Assembly (NCBI GenBank): GCA_003151655.1
Contig: PLYB01000170.1
Coordinates: 11,206-31,388, forward strand
DNA length: 20,183 nt
DNA from: Gallionellaceae bacterium
GTDB lineage: Bacteria > Pseudomonadota > Gammaproteobacteria > Burkholderiales > Gallionellaceae
Direction of reading: 5' to 3'
This document shows, in pieces, positions 1 through 8,567 of this stretch. The stretch's first letter is position 1. Every line of letters begins with the position of its first letter. The translations under genes and the position numbers were made by a program. The notes under the pieces were generated by a model. That model saw nothing but the letters and a program-made list of their open reading frames with translations, had not been told where the DNA came from and made no database searches.

Positions 1-594
1 CGCTCGGTCGAATTCGCCGGCAAATACAAAGTCAAACTGCGTGTGCTTTCCAGCTTTGCTGAAGAAGGCGACGGCACACTGATCACTTTTGAGGAAAACG
101 ATAAAATGGAACAAGCCATCATTTCAGGTATCGCGTTCAACCGCGACGAAGCGAAAATTACTGTACGCGGCGTACCGGACAAGCCCGGCATCGCCTACCA
201 GATTCTCGGCCCGGTAAGCGAAGCCAATGTTGACGTGGACATGATCATTCAGAACGTCGGCGTGGACGGCTCCACCGACTTTTCCTTTACCGTGCATCGC
301 AACGAATTCAGCAAAGCGATGGACATTCTCAAGAATCAGGTGCAGCCGCACATCGGCGCACGCGATGTCATCGGCGACAACAAGACCGCCAAAGTTTCCG
401 TGGTCGGTGTCGGCATGCGCTCGCACGTGGGCATCGCCAGCAAGATGTTCCGCACCCTGGCGGAAGAAGGCATCAACATCCAGATGATCTCCACCTCCGA
501 GATCAAAATCTCCGTCGTCATCGACGAGAAATATCTGGAGTTGGCCGTGCGTATTCTGCACAAGGCTTTCGATCTGGATCAGGAAACGCTATAA
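1..594 (+). CDS. lysC: Aspartate kinase, C-terminal part (tandem ACT domains), 5' end outside the window
   Basis: The reading frame is open from base 1 to a TAA at 592-594 and gives about 197 residues. The visible part is the regulatory end of aspartokinase, the cytoplasmic enzyme that phosphorylates aspartate in the first step of the lysine, threonine and methionine pathways. Two ACT modules can be recognised: one beginning near the segment VRGVPDKPGIAYQILGPV, the second near VSVVGVGMRSHVGIASKMF, followed by the typical ending with an ILHKAF helix. ACT pairs of this kind bind lysine and/or threonine for feedback inhibition. The N-terminal kinase domain lies left of the window. The internal GTG at 43 should not be taken as the start, because the frame is open upstream and a lone ACT protein would be unusual here. 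The next gene is convergent, so lysC appears to end its transcription unit here. Family identity is strong. Confidence 0.95.
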   Translation, partial: RSVEFAGKYKVKLRVLSSFAEEGDGTLITFEENDKMEQAIISGIAFNRDEAKITVRGVPDKPGIAYQILGPVSEANVDVDMIIQNVGVDGSTDFSFTVHRNEFSKAMDILKNQVQPHIGARDVIGDNKTAKVSVVGVGMRSHVGIASKMFRTLAEEGINIQMISTSEIKISVVIDEKYLELAVRILHKAFDLDQETL

Positions 595-670
595 GCTGAT
601 CCAAATTCAGCCCCGGCTTTATCGGGATCAAAAACAGCAATGAGTAGCTAACAGGCCATTAAATATGTGC

Positions 671-1291
671 CTAGCTATTCACCTTGCGACAGTAACAATA
701 GACAAATTGTTGCACCGTACCAAACGGCGTATGGTGCGCTTCTTTTTCATGCTCGACCAACAAAAAAGCATCCCCGAATTCCGCGTGTAATGCTGCGGGT
801 TGGTAACGCATTACTGGAAGTCCGCTGCATTTTTCCGGGCCATCTTCGGCAAAGGTGGCAACGATTACATGTCCACCGGGGCGAACGGCATGCATCACCC
901 GCTCGACATAAGCATGTCGGTCCTCTGCATTAGTCAAAAAATGAAATACGGCCCGATCATGCCAGATGTCGAAGCGATGCAGGGGAAACTCCGCACGCGT
1001 AATGTCGCTCTCCATCCAATGCACCACATCGGCATGTTGACCTAAACGCTGCTTTGCGACAGCGAGTGCCGCCGCTGAAAGGTCAAGCACGCTCAGGTCG
1101 TCGTATCCTTCCGCGACCAGTTCATCAACCAATATCGATGCGCCGCCGCCCACATCAATAATGGCCGCGTGTTTACCGAGTCCGGTATTGTGGATTAGCC
1201 GTAGCGACTGATCGGCATGCTCCTGAAACCAGCTCACCGCGTCAGAGGACTTGCTAGAATATACCTGTTCCCAATGCTGCTTGTTATCCAT
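671..1291 (-). CDS. Class I SAM-dependent methyltransferase
   Basis: This is a 206-residue protein of the Rossmann-fold methyltransferase superfamily, which transfers a methyl group from S-adenosylmethionine. The SAM-binding motif I is visible as IIDVGGGASILVD at about residues 44-56. An acidic residue ends the second strand (LSVLDLS), and a later segment reads FDIWHDRAVFHFL, the motif II/III area. The N-terminus (WEQVYSSK...VSWFQEHADQS) resembles small orphan methyltransferases related to the tellurite/thiopurine type. The ATG at 1291 is preceded by a GGGAGAG ribosome binding site about 9 bases upstream, which supports this start. It is convergent with lysC and divergent from the ABC transporter, so it is probably monocistronic. 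The substrate cannot be deduced. Confidence 0.85.
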   Translation of the reverse strand: MDNKQHWEQVYSSKSSDAVSWFQEHADQSLRLIHNTGLGKHAAIIDVGGGASILVDELVAEGYDDLSVLDLSAAALAVAKQRLGQHADVVHWMESDITRAEFPLHRFDIWHDRAVFHFLTNAEDRHAYVERVMHAVRPGGHVIVATFAEDGPEKCSGLPVMRYQPAALHAEFGDAFLLVEHEKEAHHTPFGTVQQFVYCYCRKVNS

Positions 1292-1419
1292 GATGAATCT
1301 CTCCCATTAACTATTTTCAGTTCTGCGCGATCAGGTTATGGCAGCCGGAAGATTGCTGCAAAAATAAAGCACCGATTAGCCGATCAAGTTAACCGAGAGA
1401 ACGATAGCAGATAATTTTC

Positions 1420-1447
1420 TTGGCAAATAGAGCCGCTAAAGTAGAAT
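1420..1447 (+). promoter_or_regulatory. Predicted sigma-70 promoter for the ABC exporter/SDR run
   Basis: TTGGCA at 1420-1425 and TAGAAT at 1442-1447 are separated by 16 bases. Each hexamer matches the sigma-70 consensus at 5 of 6 positions. The predicted start is near 1454, giving a leader of about 50 bases before the ATG at 1507. The site lies in the intergenic space between divergent genes. This is prediction from sequence only. Confidence 0.5.
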
Positions 1448-1506
1448 GAGCGAATAACTTATTTGAGCTAGCTCAGCATCCACCGCGTGACCAACCATAT
1501 TCCATT

Positions 1507-2391
1507 ATGTCCCCGATAATCACTGTCACTAATCTGGTCAAACAATACCCCGGTGTGCTCGCGGTGGACGGAATTAATCTTACCATCCCCAAAGGCATTT
1601 GTTTTGGTTTACTTGGCCCGAACGGTGCCGGTAAAACGACCACCATTGAACTACTCGAAGGCATTTATCAGCCAACCAGCGGCGTGATTCTTTATAAAGG
1701 GGAGCCTCTCGGAACGCGTTATCGCGAAGAAGTTGGTATCCAGTTTCAGCACACTGCGCTACAGGATTTTCTGACAGTTCGCGAAACCCTTAAGTTTTTT
1801 GAACAACTATATCAGCAAACACTCAGCATTCCCGAAATAATCGAGCTATGTTCGCTCACCGACATTTTAGACCGCGACACGCGCAAATTATCAGGCGGCC
1901 AACGTCAACGATTGCTGTTGGCTTTGGCACTGGTCAACGATCCCGAGCTCATTTTTCTGGATGAACCCACGACCGGGTTAGACCCGCAAGCACGCCGCCA
2001 TTTTTGGGAGTTGGTCAAGCTGGTCAAGTCGCGCAACAAGACCATTGTATTAACCACGCATTACATGGAAGAGGCTTATGCCTTATGCGATGAAATCGCC
2101 ATTATGGACAAAGGGCGCATCGTCTCTCAAGGCACGCCGATGCAATTGCTGGCGGAGAATTTTGGCGATGTGGTGCTGCAAATTCCGGCCGCTGATTCAA
2201 TAAACAAATTAGCCGCGTTGGGAATTCAGGCGGTAGAGACGGGAGATTTTCTGGAGATACGAACCAATCATCTGCACCAGACCCTGCAACAACTGCTGGA
2301 ACATGGAATCAATCTTGATCAGTTGCGCATTCGTGCCTGGACGCTGGAAGATCTGTTTATCAATGTGACCGGAAAGAAGGCGGCAGCATGA
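1507..2391 (+). CDS. ABC transporter ATP-binding protein (ABC-2 / drug-exporter type)
   Basis: A 294-residue cytoplasmic ATPase that powers the permease encoded immediately downstream. All nucleotide-binding motifs are intact: Walker A GPNGAGKTT at residues 37-45, the signature LSGGQRQR from residue 128, Walker B with catalytic glutamate in IFLDEPTTGLD (D152, E153), and the switch histidine in TTHYMEE near residue 186. The C-terminal ~80 residues form the extension common in CcmA/NatA/DrrA-type exporters (DUF4162-like). No clear Shine-Dalgarno precedes the ATG, but a promoter is predicted at 1420-1447. The stop codon overlaps the next start (ATGA at 2388-2391), so the two genes are almost certainly translationally coupled. 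The exported substrate is unknown; drugs, lipids or polysaccharide precursors are possible for this family. Confidence 0.92.
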   Translation: MSPIITVTNLVKQYPGVLAVDGINLTIPKGICFGLLGPNGAGKTTTIELLEGIYQPTSGVILYKGEPLGTRYREEVGIQFQHTALQDFLTVRETLKFFEQLYQQTLSIPEIIELCSLTDILDRDTRKLSGGQRQRLLLALALVNDPELIFLDEPTTGLDPQARRHFWELVKLVKSRNKTIVLTTHYMEEAYALCDEIAIMDKGRIVSQGTPMQLLAENFGDVVLQIPAADSINKLAALGIQAVETGDFLEIRTNHLHQTLQQLLEHGINLDQLRIRAWTLEDLFINVTGKKAAA

Positions 2392-3395
2392 AAAAATTTC
2401 TGGCTGTATTACATGCGCGCAATATGGAATTTTTGCGGGATCGCTCCGCTCTGGCATGGAATCTGGCCATGCCATTCTTATTGGTGTTCGGGCTGGCTTT
2501 CACTTTTTCCGGCGGCAATAAAGACATTTACAAAATCGGCATCGTGGGTGGCATGGACAGAATGGTCAGCGTCGCGCCCAAGTTGCAATCCACGCAATAT
2601 CTCGAATTCATCACTTACGACGATCTGAACAAGGGAATCGCTAAAGTTAAACACCATCAAATGGACATGCTGATCGATGTCAGTGGCACGCCGAAATACT
2701 GGGTTAATTCATCTTCGCCCAACGGCTATTTACTGGAGCGCGTCATCCGGGGGACGGAAGGAAATCAATTTGAGCGTCAGACAGTCGAGGGCGCGGAGAT
2801 TCGCTATGTTGACTGGTTTTTACCCGGCATTCTGGGAATGAACATGATGTTCGCCTGCCTCTTTGGTGTTGGCTTTGTGATCGTGCGCTATCGCAAGAAT
2901 GGTTTTCTTAAACGACTGAAAGCCACACCGTTGGGCGCATTTCAATTTCTGTTTGCGCAACTGATCTCCCGCTTGCTGTTAGTCATGGTAATCACCACGA
3001 TTGTTTATGCCGGATGCAATCTCTTCATCAAATTTAATATGCAGGGTTCGTATTGGGATTTGTTACTCATAACCACCTTGGGCGCGATGAGTTTGATCTC
3101 CATCGGCCTGTTGATCGCAGCACGTACCGCCAGTGAAGAATTTGCCGGTGGCATACTCAACTTAATGACTTGGCCGATGATGTTGCTGTCGGGGGCATGG
3201 TTTTCATTGGAAGGTGCTGCACCTTGGGTGCAAAATGTGGCGCAAATTTTTCCGCTGACCCACATGATTTCTGCCACGAGGGTGATCATGAATGAAGGTG
3301 CGACACTTTCGCAGGTGATGCCGGATGTTTGGATACTCGCCACAACAAGCGTCATTATTCTAGCTATCGGGGCGTATATATTTAAGTGGGAATAA
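2388..3395 (+). CDS. ABC-2 type transporter permease
   Basis: A 335-residue integral membrane protein, the partner of the preceding ATPase, with which it shares an ATGA overlap. One membrane segment lies near the N-terminus (about residues 23-41, LAWNLAMPFLLVFGLAF). A soluble extracytoplasmic domain of roughly 100 residues follows, and then five further hydrophobic segments from about residue 145 to the end. The segment around PMMLLSGAWFSLEGAAPW and IFPLTHMISATRVIMNEG is the conserved ABC-2 core. This topology (TM1, large loop, five-TM core) matches the YhhJ/DrrB class of exporters. The downstream dehydrogenase begins 27 bases after the stop and probably belongs to the same transcript. The substrate cannot be predicted. 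Confidence 0.9.
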   Translation: MKKFLAVLHARNMEFLRDRSALAWNLAMPFLLVFGLAFTFSGGNKDIYKIGIVGGMDRMVSVAPKLQSTQYLEFITYDDLNKGIAKVKHHQMDMLIDVSGTPKYWVNSSSPNGYLLERVIRGTEGNQFERQTVEGAEIRYVDWFLPGILGMNMMFACLFGVGFVIVRYRKNGFLKRLKATPLGAFQFLFAQLISRLLLVMVITTIVYAGCNLFIKFNMQGSYWDLLLITTLGAMSLISIGLLIAARTASEEFAGGILNLMTWPMMLLSGAWFSLEGAAPWVQNVAQIFPLTHMISATRVIMNEGATLSQVMPDVWILATTSVIILAIGAYIFKWE

Positions 3396-3421
3396 CTTCT
3401 GAAAGAATACCGAGGACAATC

Positions 3422-4120
3422 ATGAAAACGATTTTGATTACCGGCGCAAACCGTGGCATTGGACTGGAATTTGTCCGGCAATTTGCTGAAGACGGTTGGC
3501 GTGTTTTGGCTTGTTGCCGCCATCCTGATAAATCTGACGCGCTGAATAAGTTGGCGGCGCAACATCCCGATCGGGTAAAAATTCATGTGCTGGATGTGGC
3601 AAGCCATGCGCAGATTGAGCGCTTGGCGCAAATCCTGTCAGAAGAAACTATTGACCTGCTCATCAATAATGCAGGCATTTACCCCGCATCCGATGCGGGC
3701 GGGTTTGGACATACCAATTATGCGGAATGGATGTCTGCCTTCAGCATCAACACCATGGCTCCGCTTAAAATGGCGGAGGCATTCGTCAAACAAATCATTC
3801 GCGGCAGACAAAAACTAATCGTCACCATTTCCAGTCAAATGGGCAGCATTGAGGACAATAGCAGCGGGGGAAATTACCTTTATCGCTCCAGTAAAACAGC
3901 TGCCAACATGGTGGTAAAAAGCATTGCAGTTGATCTGAGCAAGCAAGGAATTACCGCCGTGGTTTTGCATCCGGGCTGGGTCAAGACCGATATGGGCGGG
4001 CCAAACGCAATGATTGCGGTAGCGCAAAGTGTAGCGGGAATGCGGCAAGTGATTAGTGGGCTCAGCCTGACGGACTCCGGGAAGTTCTTTGCTTATAACG
4101 GTCAGGTAATTCCTTGGTAA
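3422..4120 (+). CDS. Short-chain dehydrogenase/reductase (C-factor-like SDR)
   Basis: A 232-residue cytoplasmic NAD(P)-dependent oxidoreductase of the classical SDR family. It shows the cofactor glycine motif TGANRGIG at the N-terminus, the structural NNAG motif, the active-site serine in ISSQMGS, and the catalytic YxxxK as YRSSK. HPGWVKTDMGG is also typical of the CsgA/C-factor-like subgroup. I chose the ATG at 3422, preceded by GAGGAC, because translation from it starts directly with MKTILITGAN. An in-frame ATG at 3386 would overlap the permease gene and add 12 residues with no family support. It is probably co-transcribed with the ABC exporter, although a functional link is only inferred. 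Its substrate is unknown. Confidence 0.9.
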   Translation: MKTILITGANRGIGLEFVRQFAEDGWRVLACCRHPDKSDALNKLAAQHPDRVKIHVLDVASHAQIERLAQILSEETIDLLINNAGIYPASDAGGFGHTNYAEWMSAFSINTMAPLKMAEAFVKQIIRGRQKLIVTISSQMGSIEDNSSGGNYLYRSSKTAANMVVKSIAVDLSKQGITAVVLHPGWVKTDMGGPNAMIAVAQSVAGMRQVISGLSLTDSGKFFAYNGQVIPW

Positions 4121-4138
4121 AGGGATATGGGTGATGAG

Positions 4139-4230
4139 TAAAGGGTGAATGGGGAAGGGAGAAGGGTAAAACCCTCGCGCCCACTATTCGGAGAGGCGGT
4201 TTTACCCTTCCCCCTTCTCCCTTTCCCCCT
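4139..4230. repeat. Dispersed palindromic repeat, copy A of family I
   Basis: A long imperfect inverted repeat directly after the SDR gene. A purine-rich left arm (GGGGAAGGGAGAAGGGTAAA and flanks) pairs with a pyrimidine-rich right arm around a core of about 25 bases containing TATTCGGAGAGGC. A second copy occurs at 9856-9951 with its core in the opposite orientation. It could fold into a stable hairpin in RNA and might end transcription or protect the 3' end, but no long T-run follows it. Confidence 0.8.
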
Positions 4231-4382
4231 TCGTAATAATATCTTACAGCAGTTTTTTCCGAGCTAAAATCGCGAGCCGTGCTAAAATCCAAAAGTCCGT
4301 CGCCATGCGTAGATTTAATGCGTTGCACACATCTATTTACCGCTTTAGACAAAAAAATAAGACACCAACAAAGGATAACGTG

Positions 4383-4787
4383 ATGCACAAGTCAGCGGGA
4401 TTCATTTTTAAAAGAAATTTGGCATTCTTGTTTTTGCTACTATTCTTGGCTTCGTCAAACGCCAATGCAGAGGGAAAAGGCGAGGACTCTTACATAGCAC
4501 TGGAGCCTTTTACAGTTAATCTGGTAGGCCTTCATCAAGTGCTTCAGATAGCAATCACACTAAAGCCAGCCAAACCCGACATGGCTGAAAAAATCAAAGC
4601 GTATGTTCCGGCCATCCGGAATGAGATCATTTTGCTGTTAAGCGAAAAGACACCTGAAGAAATACAAAGCGCGGAAGGCAAGAAAAAACTGATTGTTGAA
4701 ACCCGCAAGGCGGCCAATAAAGCGCTTGGGTTAACGGCTAAAGACGGCATTTCAGAGGCGTTGTTTGTGTCCATCATCGTTCAATAA
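4383..4787 (+). CDS. Exported FliL-like protein, outside a flagellar operon
   Basis: A 134-residue protein with a clear N-terminal signal peptide: positive MHKSAGFIFKR, a Leu/Phe-rich core, and a cleavage site after SSNANA near residue 28. The remainder matches the periplasmic domain of FliL, the flagellar basal-body/stator-associated protein: YIALEPFTVNL, LQIAITLKP, a run of charged helices (VPAIRNEIILLLSEKTPEEI), and the closing LFVSIIVQ. Standard FliL proteins have a non-cleaved membrane anchor and sit among fliM/fliN genes. This one has a signal that looks cleavable and lies alone before dnaE, so a flagellar role is uncertain. An in-frame ATG at 4305 would place 26 implausible residues before the signal peptide, so I prefer 4383. 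Confidence 0.75.
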   Translation: MHKSAGFIFKRNLAFLFLLLFLASSNANAEGKGEDSYIALEPFTVNLVGLHQVLQIAITLKPAKPDMAEKIKAYVPAIRNEIILLLSEKTPEEIQSAEGKKKLIVETRKAANKALGLTAKDGISEALFVSIIVQ

Positions 4788-4872
4788 CGTTTTGGATTTT
4801 ATATTCCGGCAGAAAGTCTCTCTGTCGTAGTCGCGGTGGTAAAATCTCAACCAACTAGCCACCGTCATCGAT

Positions 4873-7800
4873 ATGTCGTCTCCTTCATTTATTCACCTCC
4901 GCATTCATAGCGAATATTCCATCGCTGACGGTATTGTGCGCATCGGTGAAGCCGTTGCGGCAGCCAAGCGTGATGCGATGCCCGCACTGGCGCTGACCGA
5001 TCTGTCCAATGTGTTCGGACTGGTTAAGTTTTACAAAGAAGCGCGCGGAGCGGGCATCAAGCCCATCGTTGGTTGTGATGTGTTTGTGACCAATGATGCC
5101 GCGCGTGACCAGCCTTTCCGCTTGCTGTTGTTATGCCAATCCAATACCGGATATCTGCGTTTGTGCGAACTGCTTACCCGCGCCTATCTGGAAAATCAGG
5201 ATCGAGGCCGTCCCGAGATTCGCAAAGAATGGCTCAAGGAAAAATCGGATGGACTGATCGCTTTATCCGGTGCGCACATGGGTGAAGTCGGTATGGCCTT
5301 GTTGAATGGCAATGCCGCCAGTGCCCGTCACCTTGCACACGAATGGGCAGGCATTTTCCCCGGACGTTTCTATATGGAAGTGCAACGCACCGGTTTTGCG
5401 CGCGAGGAAATGCATCTGCGCGAAACAGTGAAACTGGCGGCAGAACTTGCTTTGCCCGTGGTCGCCACGCATCCGGTACAATTTCTCAGCATCGACGATT
5501 TCAAAGCGCACGAAGCGCGCGTCTGTATCGCCGAAGGTTATGTGCTGAATGACAAACGCCGTGTGCGGGCATTCACTGCGCAGCAGTATTTTAAAACCCA
5601 AGCCGAGATGACGGCGCTGTTTGCCGACTTGCCGGAAGCGCTGCAAAACAGCGTGGAGATCGCCAAGCGTTGCAACCTCACGCTGAAATTGGGCAAGCCG
5701 CACCTGCCCGATTTCCCGACCCCGAACGGCGAGACGCTGGACGATTTTCTACGCCTCGAATCGGAGCGCGGCTTGCAGGAACGCATGCTTCACCTATATC
5801 CGGACGAAGCCGTGCGTGCCGCGAAGATGACCGAATACACCGAACGTCTGGCGTTCGAGGTCGAAGTTATCAATAAGATGGAGTTCCCCGGCTACTTCCT
5901 CATCGTGGCCGACTTCATTCGCTGGGCGAAACAATATCGCGATTCAAAATTCCCCAATGGTGTACCGGTCGGGCCGGGGCGCGGTTCCGGTGCGGGTTCG
6001 CTGGTGGCATACAGCCTTGGCATCACCGATCTCGACCCATTGCGTTACGAATTGCTGTTCGAGCGCTTCCTAAATCCGGAACGCGTATCCATGCCCGACT
6101 TCGACGTGGACTTCTGCCAGGACGGGCGCGAACTGGTGATCCAGTATGTGCGCCGACAATACGGCGAGGCCTGCGTTTCGCAGATCGCCACCTTCGGCAC
6201 CATGGCCTCCAAGGCGGTGATACGCGATGTCGGGCGTGTGATGGACTTTCCCTACGGCCTGTGCGACCGCCTTTCCAAGCTGGTGCCGCTGGAAGGTGTC
6301 AAACCGGTCTCGCTGAAAAAAGCGCGCGAAATGGAACCGGAATTCAATGCGATTATCAACAGCGAAGAAGGCGTGGATGAATTGCTCGAACTGGGCGAGC
6401 GTCTGGAAGACTTGACCCGCAACGTCGGTATGCATGCCGGTGGCGTGTTGATCGCGCCGGGGCGACTCACCGATTTTTGTCCGCTGTATTGCGCCGAGGG
6501 CGGCAATGAAGGCGACGAAAAGAAATCGATTAGCCAGTTCGATAAAGACGATGTGGAAGCCGTCGGCTTGGTCAAGTTCGACTTTCTCGGGCTGCGTACG
6601 CTGACGATCATCGATTGGGCGGTACGCTATGTGCGCGTGTTGCACGAGAAGACTTCCCTCACCCCCAGCCCCTCTCCCGCAAGCGGGCGAGGGGAGCCTT
6701 TCGCGATAGAAGCCATTCCTCTCGACGATAAGCGCACCTACGATCTGCTGAAGCGCGCCAATACCAGCGCGGTGTTCCAGCTTGAGTCGCAGGGCATGAA
6801 AAAGCTCATCGACAAGTTGAAGCCGGATACGTTTGAAGACATCATCGCGCTGGTGGCGCTGTATCGTCCCGGGCCGTTGGAATCCGGCATGGTGGAAGAC
6901 TTTATCGCGCGCAAGCACGGCAAAGCCAAGGCAGATTATTACTTTCCCGAGCTTGAGTTTTCTCTTAAACCAACCTACGGCGTGATCGTCTATCAAGAGC
7001 AGGTGATGCAAATTTCGCAGATCATCGGCGGTTATACCTTGGGCGGCGCGGACATGTTGCGGCGCGCGATGGGTAAGAAAAATCCGGAGGAGATGGCCAA
7101 GCATCGCGATATTTTTGTGGGCGGCGCGGCCAAACTCAACTTTGACGTAGTTAAGGCTACGCGCCTGTTCGACTTGATGGAGATGTTCGCCGGTTACGGC
7201 TTCAACAAATCCCACTCCGCTGCTTACGCGCTGGTGTCGTATCAAACGGCTTACCTCAAAGCGCATTATCCCGCCGCGTTCATGGCCTCCACCATGTCGT
7301 CGGATATGGACAACACCGACAAGGTGCATAATTTCTACGTCGACACGCTGGAGCAGAATGTCACGGTATTGCCGCCGGACATCAATAGTTCGGAATATCG
7401 TTTTGCGCCTGTGGACGAAAAGACGGTGGCCTACGGCTTGGGGGCAGTCAAAGGCACGGGCGAGAATGCGATCAGCAATATTGTCGCGGCGCGCCAATCC
7501 GGCCCATTCTTGAACCTGTTCGATTTCTGTCATCGGGTGGATAACCGCATCGTAAATCGGCGCGCAGTCGAAGCATTGATCCGCGCCGGAGCATTTGATT
7601 CGATCAATGATCACCGCGCACAGATGCTGGCGACACTGGATGTGGCACTCGGTAGCGCGGATCAAAAAACGCGCTCGATCAATCAAAACAGTTTGTTTGA
7701 CGAAGATGTCGGCATCACTATGCCGGTGGAGATGGCGAACGTGGCGCGCTGGAGTTTGCGCGAACAATTGCAAAATGAAAAGATCAGCTTGGGTTTCTAT

Positions 7801-8427
7801 CTCAGCGGTCATCCTTATCAGGAATTCGCCGAGGAGCTGGCAAATTTCGTGAAAATGCGTTTGAGCGAGGTGACACCGCCGAGCGCGCCGCAAAATGGTC
7901 CCGGTCGGCGCGCAGCAGGAAAAGAAGTGTTGTTGGCGGGCATGGTCGCCGAAGTGCGTATTCAGCAAACACGGCGTGGCCGCATGGCAATCATCAAACT
8001 CGAAGATGGTAGTGCGCAACTTGAAGTTACCGCTTTCAACGAACTCTACGAAGCCCGCCGTACTTGGATACGCGAAGGTGAATTGCTGGTGGTAAAAGGC
8101 AAAGCCAGTTTCGACGAGTATTCGGGCAGCATGCGCGTCACGGCGGAGGAAGTGTTCAATCTGGCAGAGGCCCGCGCAGCATCAGCCAAGCGTTTGGAAA
8201 TCACGTGCTCGATCAATGCGCCGATTCGCATTCCCCAGTTAACCGAGATATTGAAGGACTGGTGCGGCGGTCAGTGTCCGGTGATACTACGCTACTCCAA
8301 TCTTATCGCCAGCGCCCCGCTACGTCTGGGGGAGGCATGGCAAGTGAGCTTGCCCGATATACTGATCAACGACCTAAAGCAACTGCTCGGTGCTGACAAA
8401 GTACGCATCGTGTATGGCAACGATTAG
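4873..8427 (+). CDS. dnaE: DNA polymerase III alpha subunit
   Basis: A 1184-residue catalytic subunit of the replicative polymerase, the same class as Escherichia coli DnaE (1160 residues). The N-terminal PHP domain starts FIHLRIHSEYSIADG. The polymerase core contains GPGRGSGAGSLVAYSLGI and the catalytic PDFDVDF motif (D411, D413), with the third catalytic aspartate D570 in VKFDFLGL. Further on are GADMLRRAMGKKNPEEMAKH and GYGFNKSHSAAYALVSYQT, then a probable beta-clamp binding peptide QNSLF (residues 938-942) and an OB-fold (VLLAGMVAEVRIQQT...). Residues about 594-609 (TSLTPSPSPASGRGEP) are not family sequence. They are encoded by a palindromic repeat inserted in frame between the palm and the conserved IPLDDKRTYDLL segment. 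The ATG at 4873 leads straight into the PHP domain. No obvious ribosome binding site was seen. Confidence 0.97.
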   Translation: MSSPSFIHLRIHSEYSIADGIVRIGEAVAAAKRDAMPALALTDLSNVFGLVKFYKEARGAGIKPIVGCDVFVTNDAARDQPFRLLLLCQSNTGYLRLCELLTRAYLENQDRGRPEIRKEWLKEKSDGLIALSGAHMGEVGMALLNGNAASARHLAHEWAGIFPGRFYMEVQRTGFAREEMHLRETVKLAAELALPVVATHPVQFLSIDDFKAHEARVCIAEGYVLNDKRRVRAFTAQQYFKTQAEMTALFADLPEALQNSVEIAKRCNLTLKLGKPHLPDFPTPNGETLDDFLRLESERGLQERMLHLYPDEAVRAAKMTEYTERLAFEVEVINKMEFPGYFLIVADFIRWAKQYRDSKFPNGVPVGPGRGSGAGSLVAYSLGITDLDPLRYELLFERFLNPERVSMPDFDVDFCQDGRELVIQYVRRQYGEACVSQIATFGTMASKAVIRDVGRVMDFPYGLCDRLSKLVPLEGVKPVSLKKAREMEPEFNAIINSEEGVDELLELGERLEDLTRNVGMHAGGVLIAPGRLTDFCPLYCAEGGNEGDEKKSISQFDKDDVEAVGLVKFDFLGLRTLTIIDWAVRYVRVLHEKTSLTPSPSPASGRGEPFAIEAIPLDDKRTYDLLKRANTSAVFQLESQGMKKLIDKLKPDTFEDIIALVALYRPGPLESGMVEDFIARKHGKAKADYYFPELEFSLKPTYGVIVYQEQVMQISQIIGGYTLGGADMLRRAMGKKNPEEMAKHRDIFVGGAAKLNFDVVKATRLFDLMEMFAGYGFNKSHSAAYALVSYQTAYLKAHYPAAFMASTMSSDMDNTDKVHNFYVDTLEQNVTVLPPDINSSEYRFAPVDEKTVAYGLGAVKGTGENAISNIVAARQSGPFLNLFDFCHRVDNRIVNRRAVEALIRAGAFDSINDHRAQMLATLDVALGSADQKTRSINQNSLFDEDVGITMPVEMANVARWSLREQLQNEKISLGFYLSGHPYQEFAEELANFVKMRLSEVTPPSAPQNGPGRRAAGKEVLLAGMVAEVRIQQTRRGRMAIIKLEDGSAQLEVTAFNELYEARRTWIREGELLVVKGKASFDEYSGSMRVTAEEVFNLAEARAASAKRLEITCSINAPIRIPQLTEILKDWCGGQCPVILRYSNLIASAPLRLGEAWQVSLPDILINDLKQLLGADKVRIVYGND
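6655..6698. repeat. Palindromic repeat inserted in frame inside dnaE
   Basis: About 44 bases containing an imperfect hairpin: CCCCTCTCCCGC pairs with GCGGGCGAGGGG around AA, with one G-T pair. They are preceded by a CCCTCACCCCCAG lead. The same CCCTCA-CCCCAG-CCC lead opens the intergenic repeat at 12023-12102, and a similar CCCTCACCCCAACCC lies at the hrpA/helicase junction near 18387. It contributes about 16 residues to DnaE without disturbing the frame. Confidence 0.8.
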
Positions 8428-8437
8428 CCGACTTGTG

Positions 8438-8477
8438 CCCTGCCCCTCCTCGTCCCCCTGCAAGGGGGCAAAGTTTC
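8438..8477. repeat. Short GC hairpin after dnaE
   Basis: CCCCC and GGGGG flank a TGCAA loop just downstream of the dnaE stop, preceded by a CTGCCCCTCCTCG lead. It resembles part of the dispersed GC-palindromes in this window and is not followed by a T-run, so it is a poor intrinsic terminator. The rest of the 140-base gap to the next gene shows nothing convincing. Confidence 0.45.
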
Positions 8478-8567
8478 AGGTGTTACAAAGTACTAGTATT
8501 TCGCTAAACCCATTTATATGCCAAACTAGCGCTAGCGAACATTCTCCTGCACCGGGCTCATTAAAGA

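Noticed and set aside
595..670. A tRNA gene after lysC, as seen in some betaproteobacteria
   Set aside because: No cloverleaf or TTCGA arm could be found; only a weak imperfect hairpin between the convergent genes.
4062..4388. 108-codon minus-strand open frame across the family I repeat
   Set aside because: It is made of the repeat arms and the end of the SDR gene antisense; no start-site or domain support.
6070..8019. Long open frame (649 codons) on the minus strand
   Set aside because: It lies wholly within dnaE, has a His/Arg-rich composition typical of an antisense shadow, and shows no recognisable domain.
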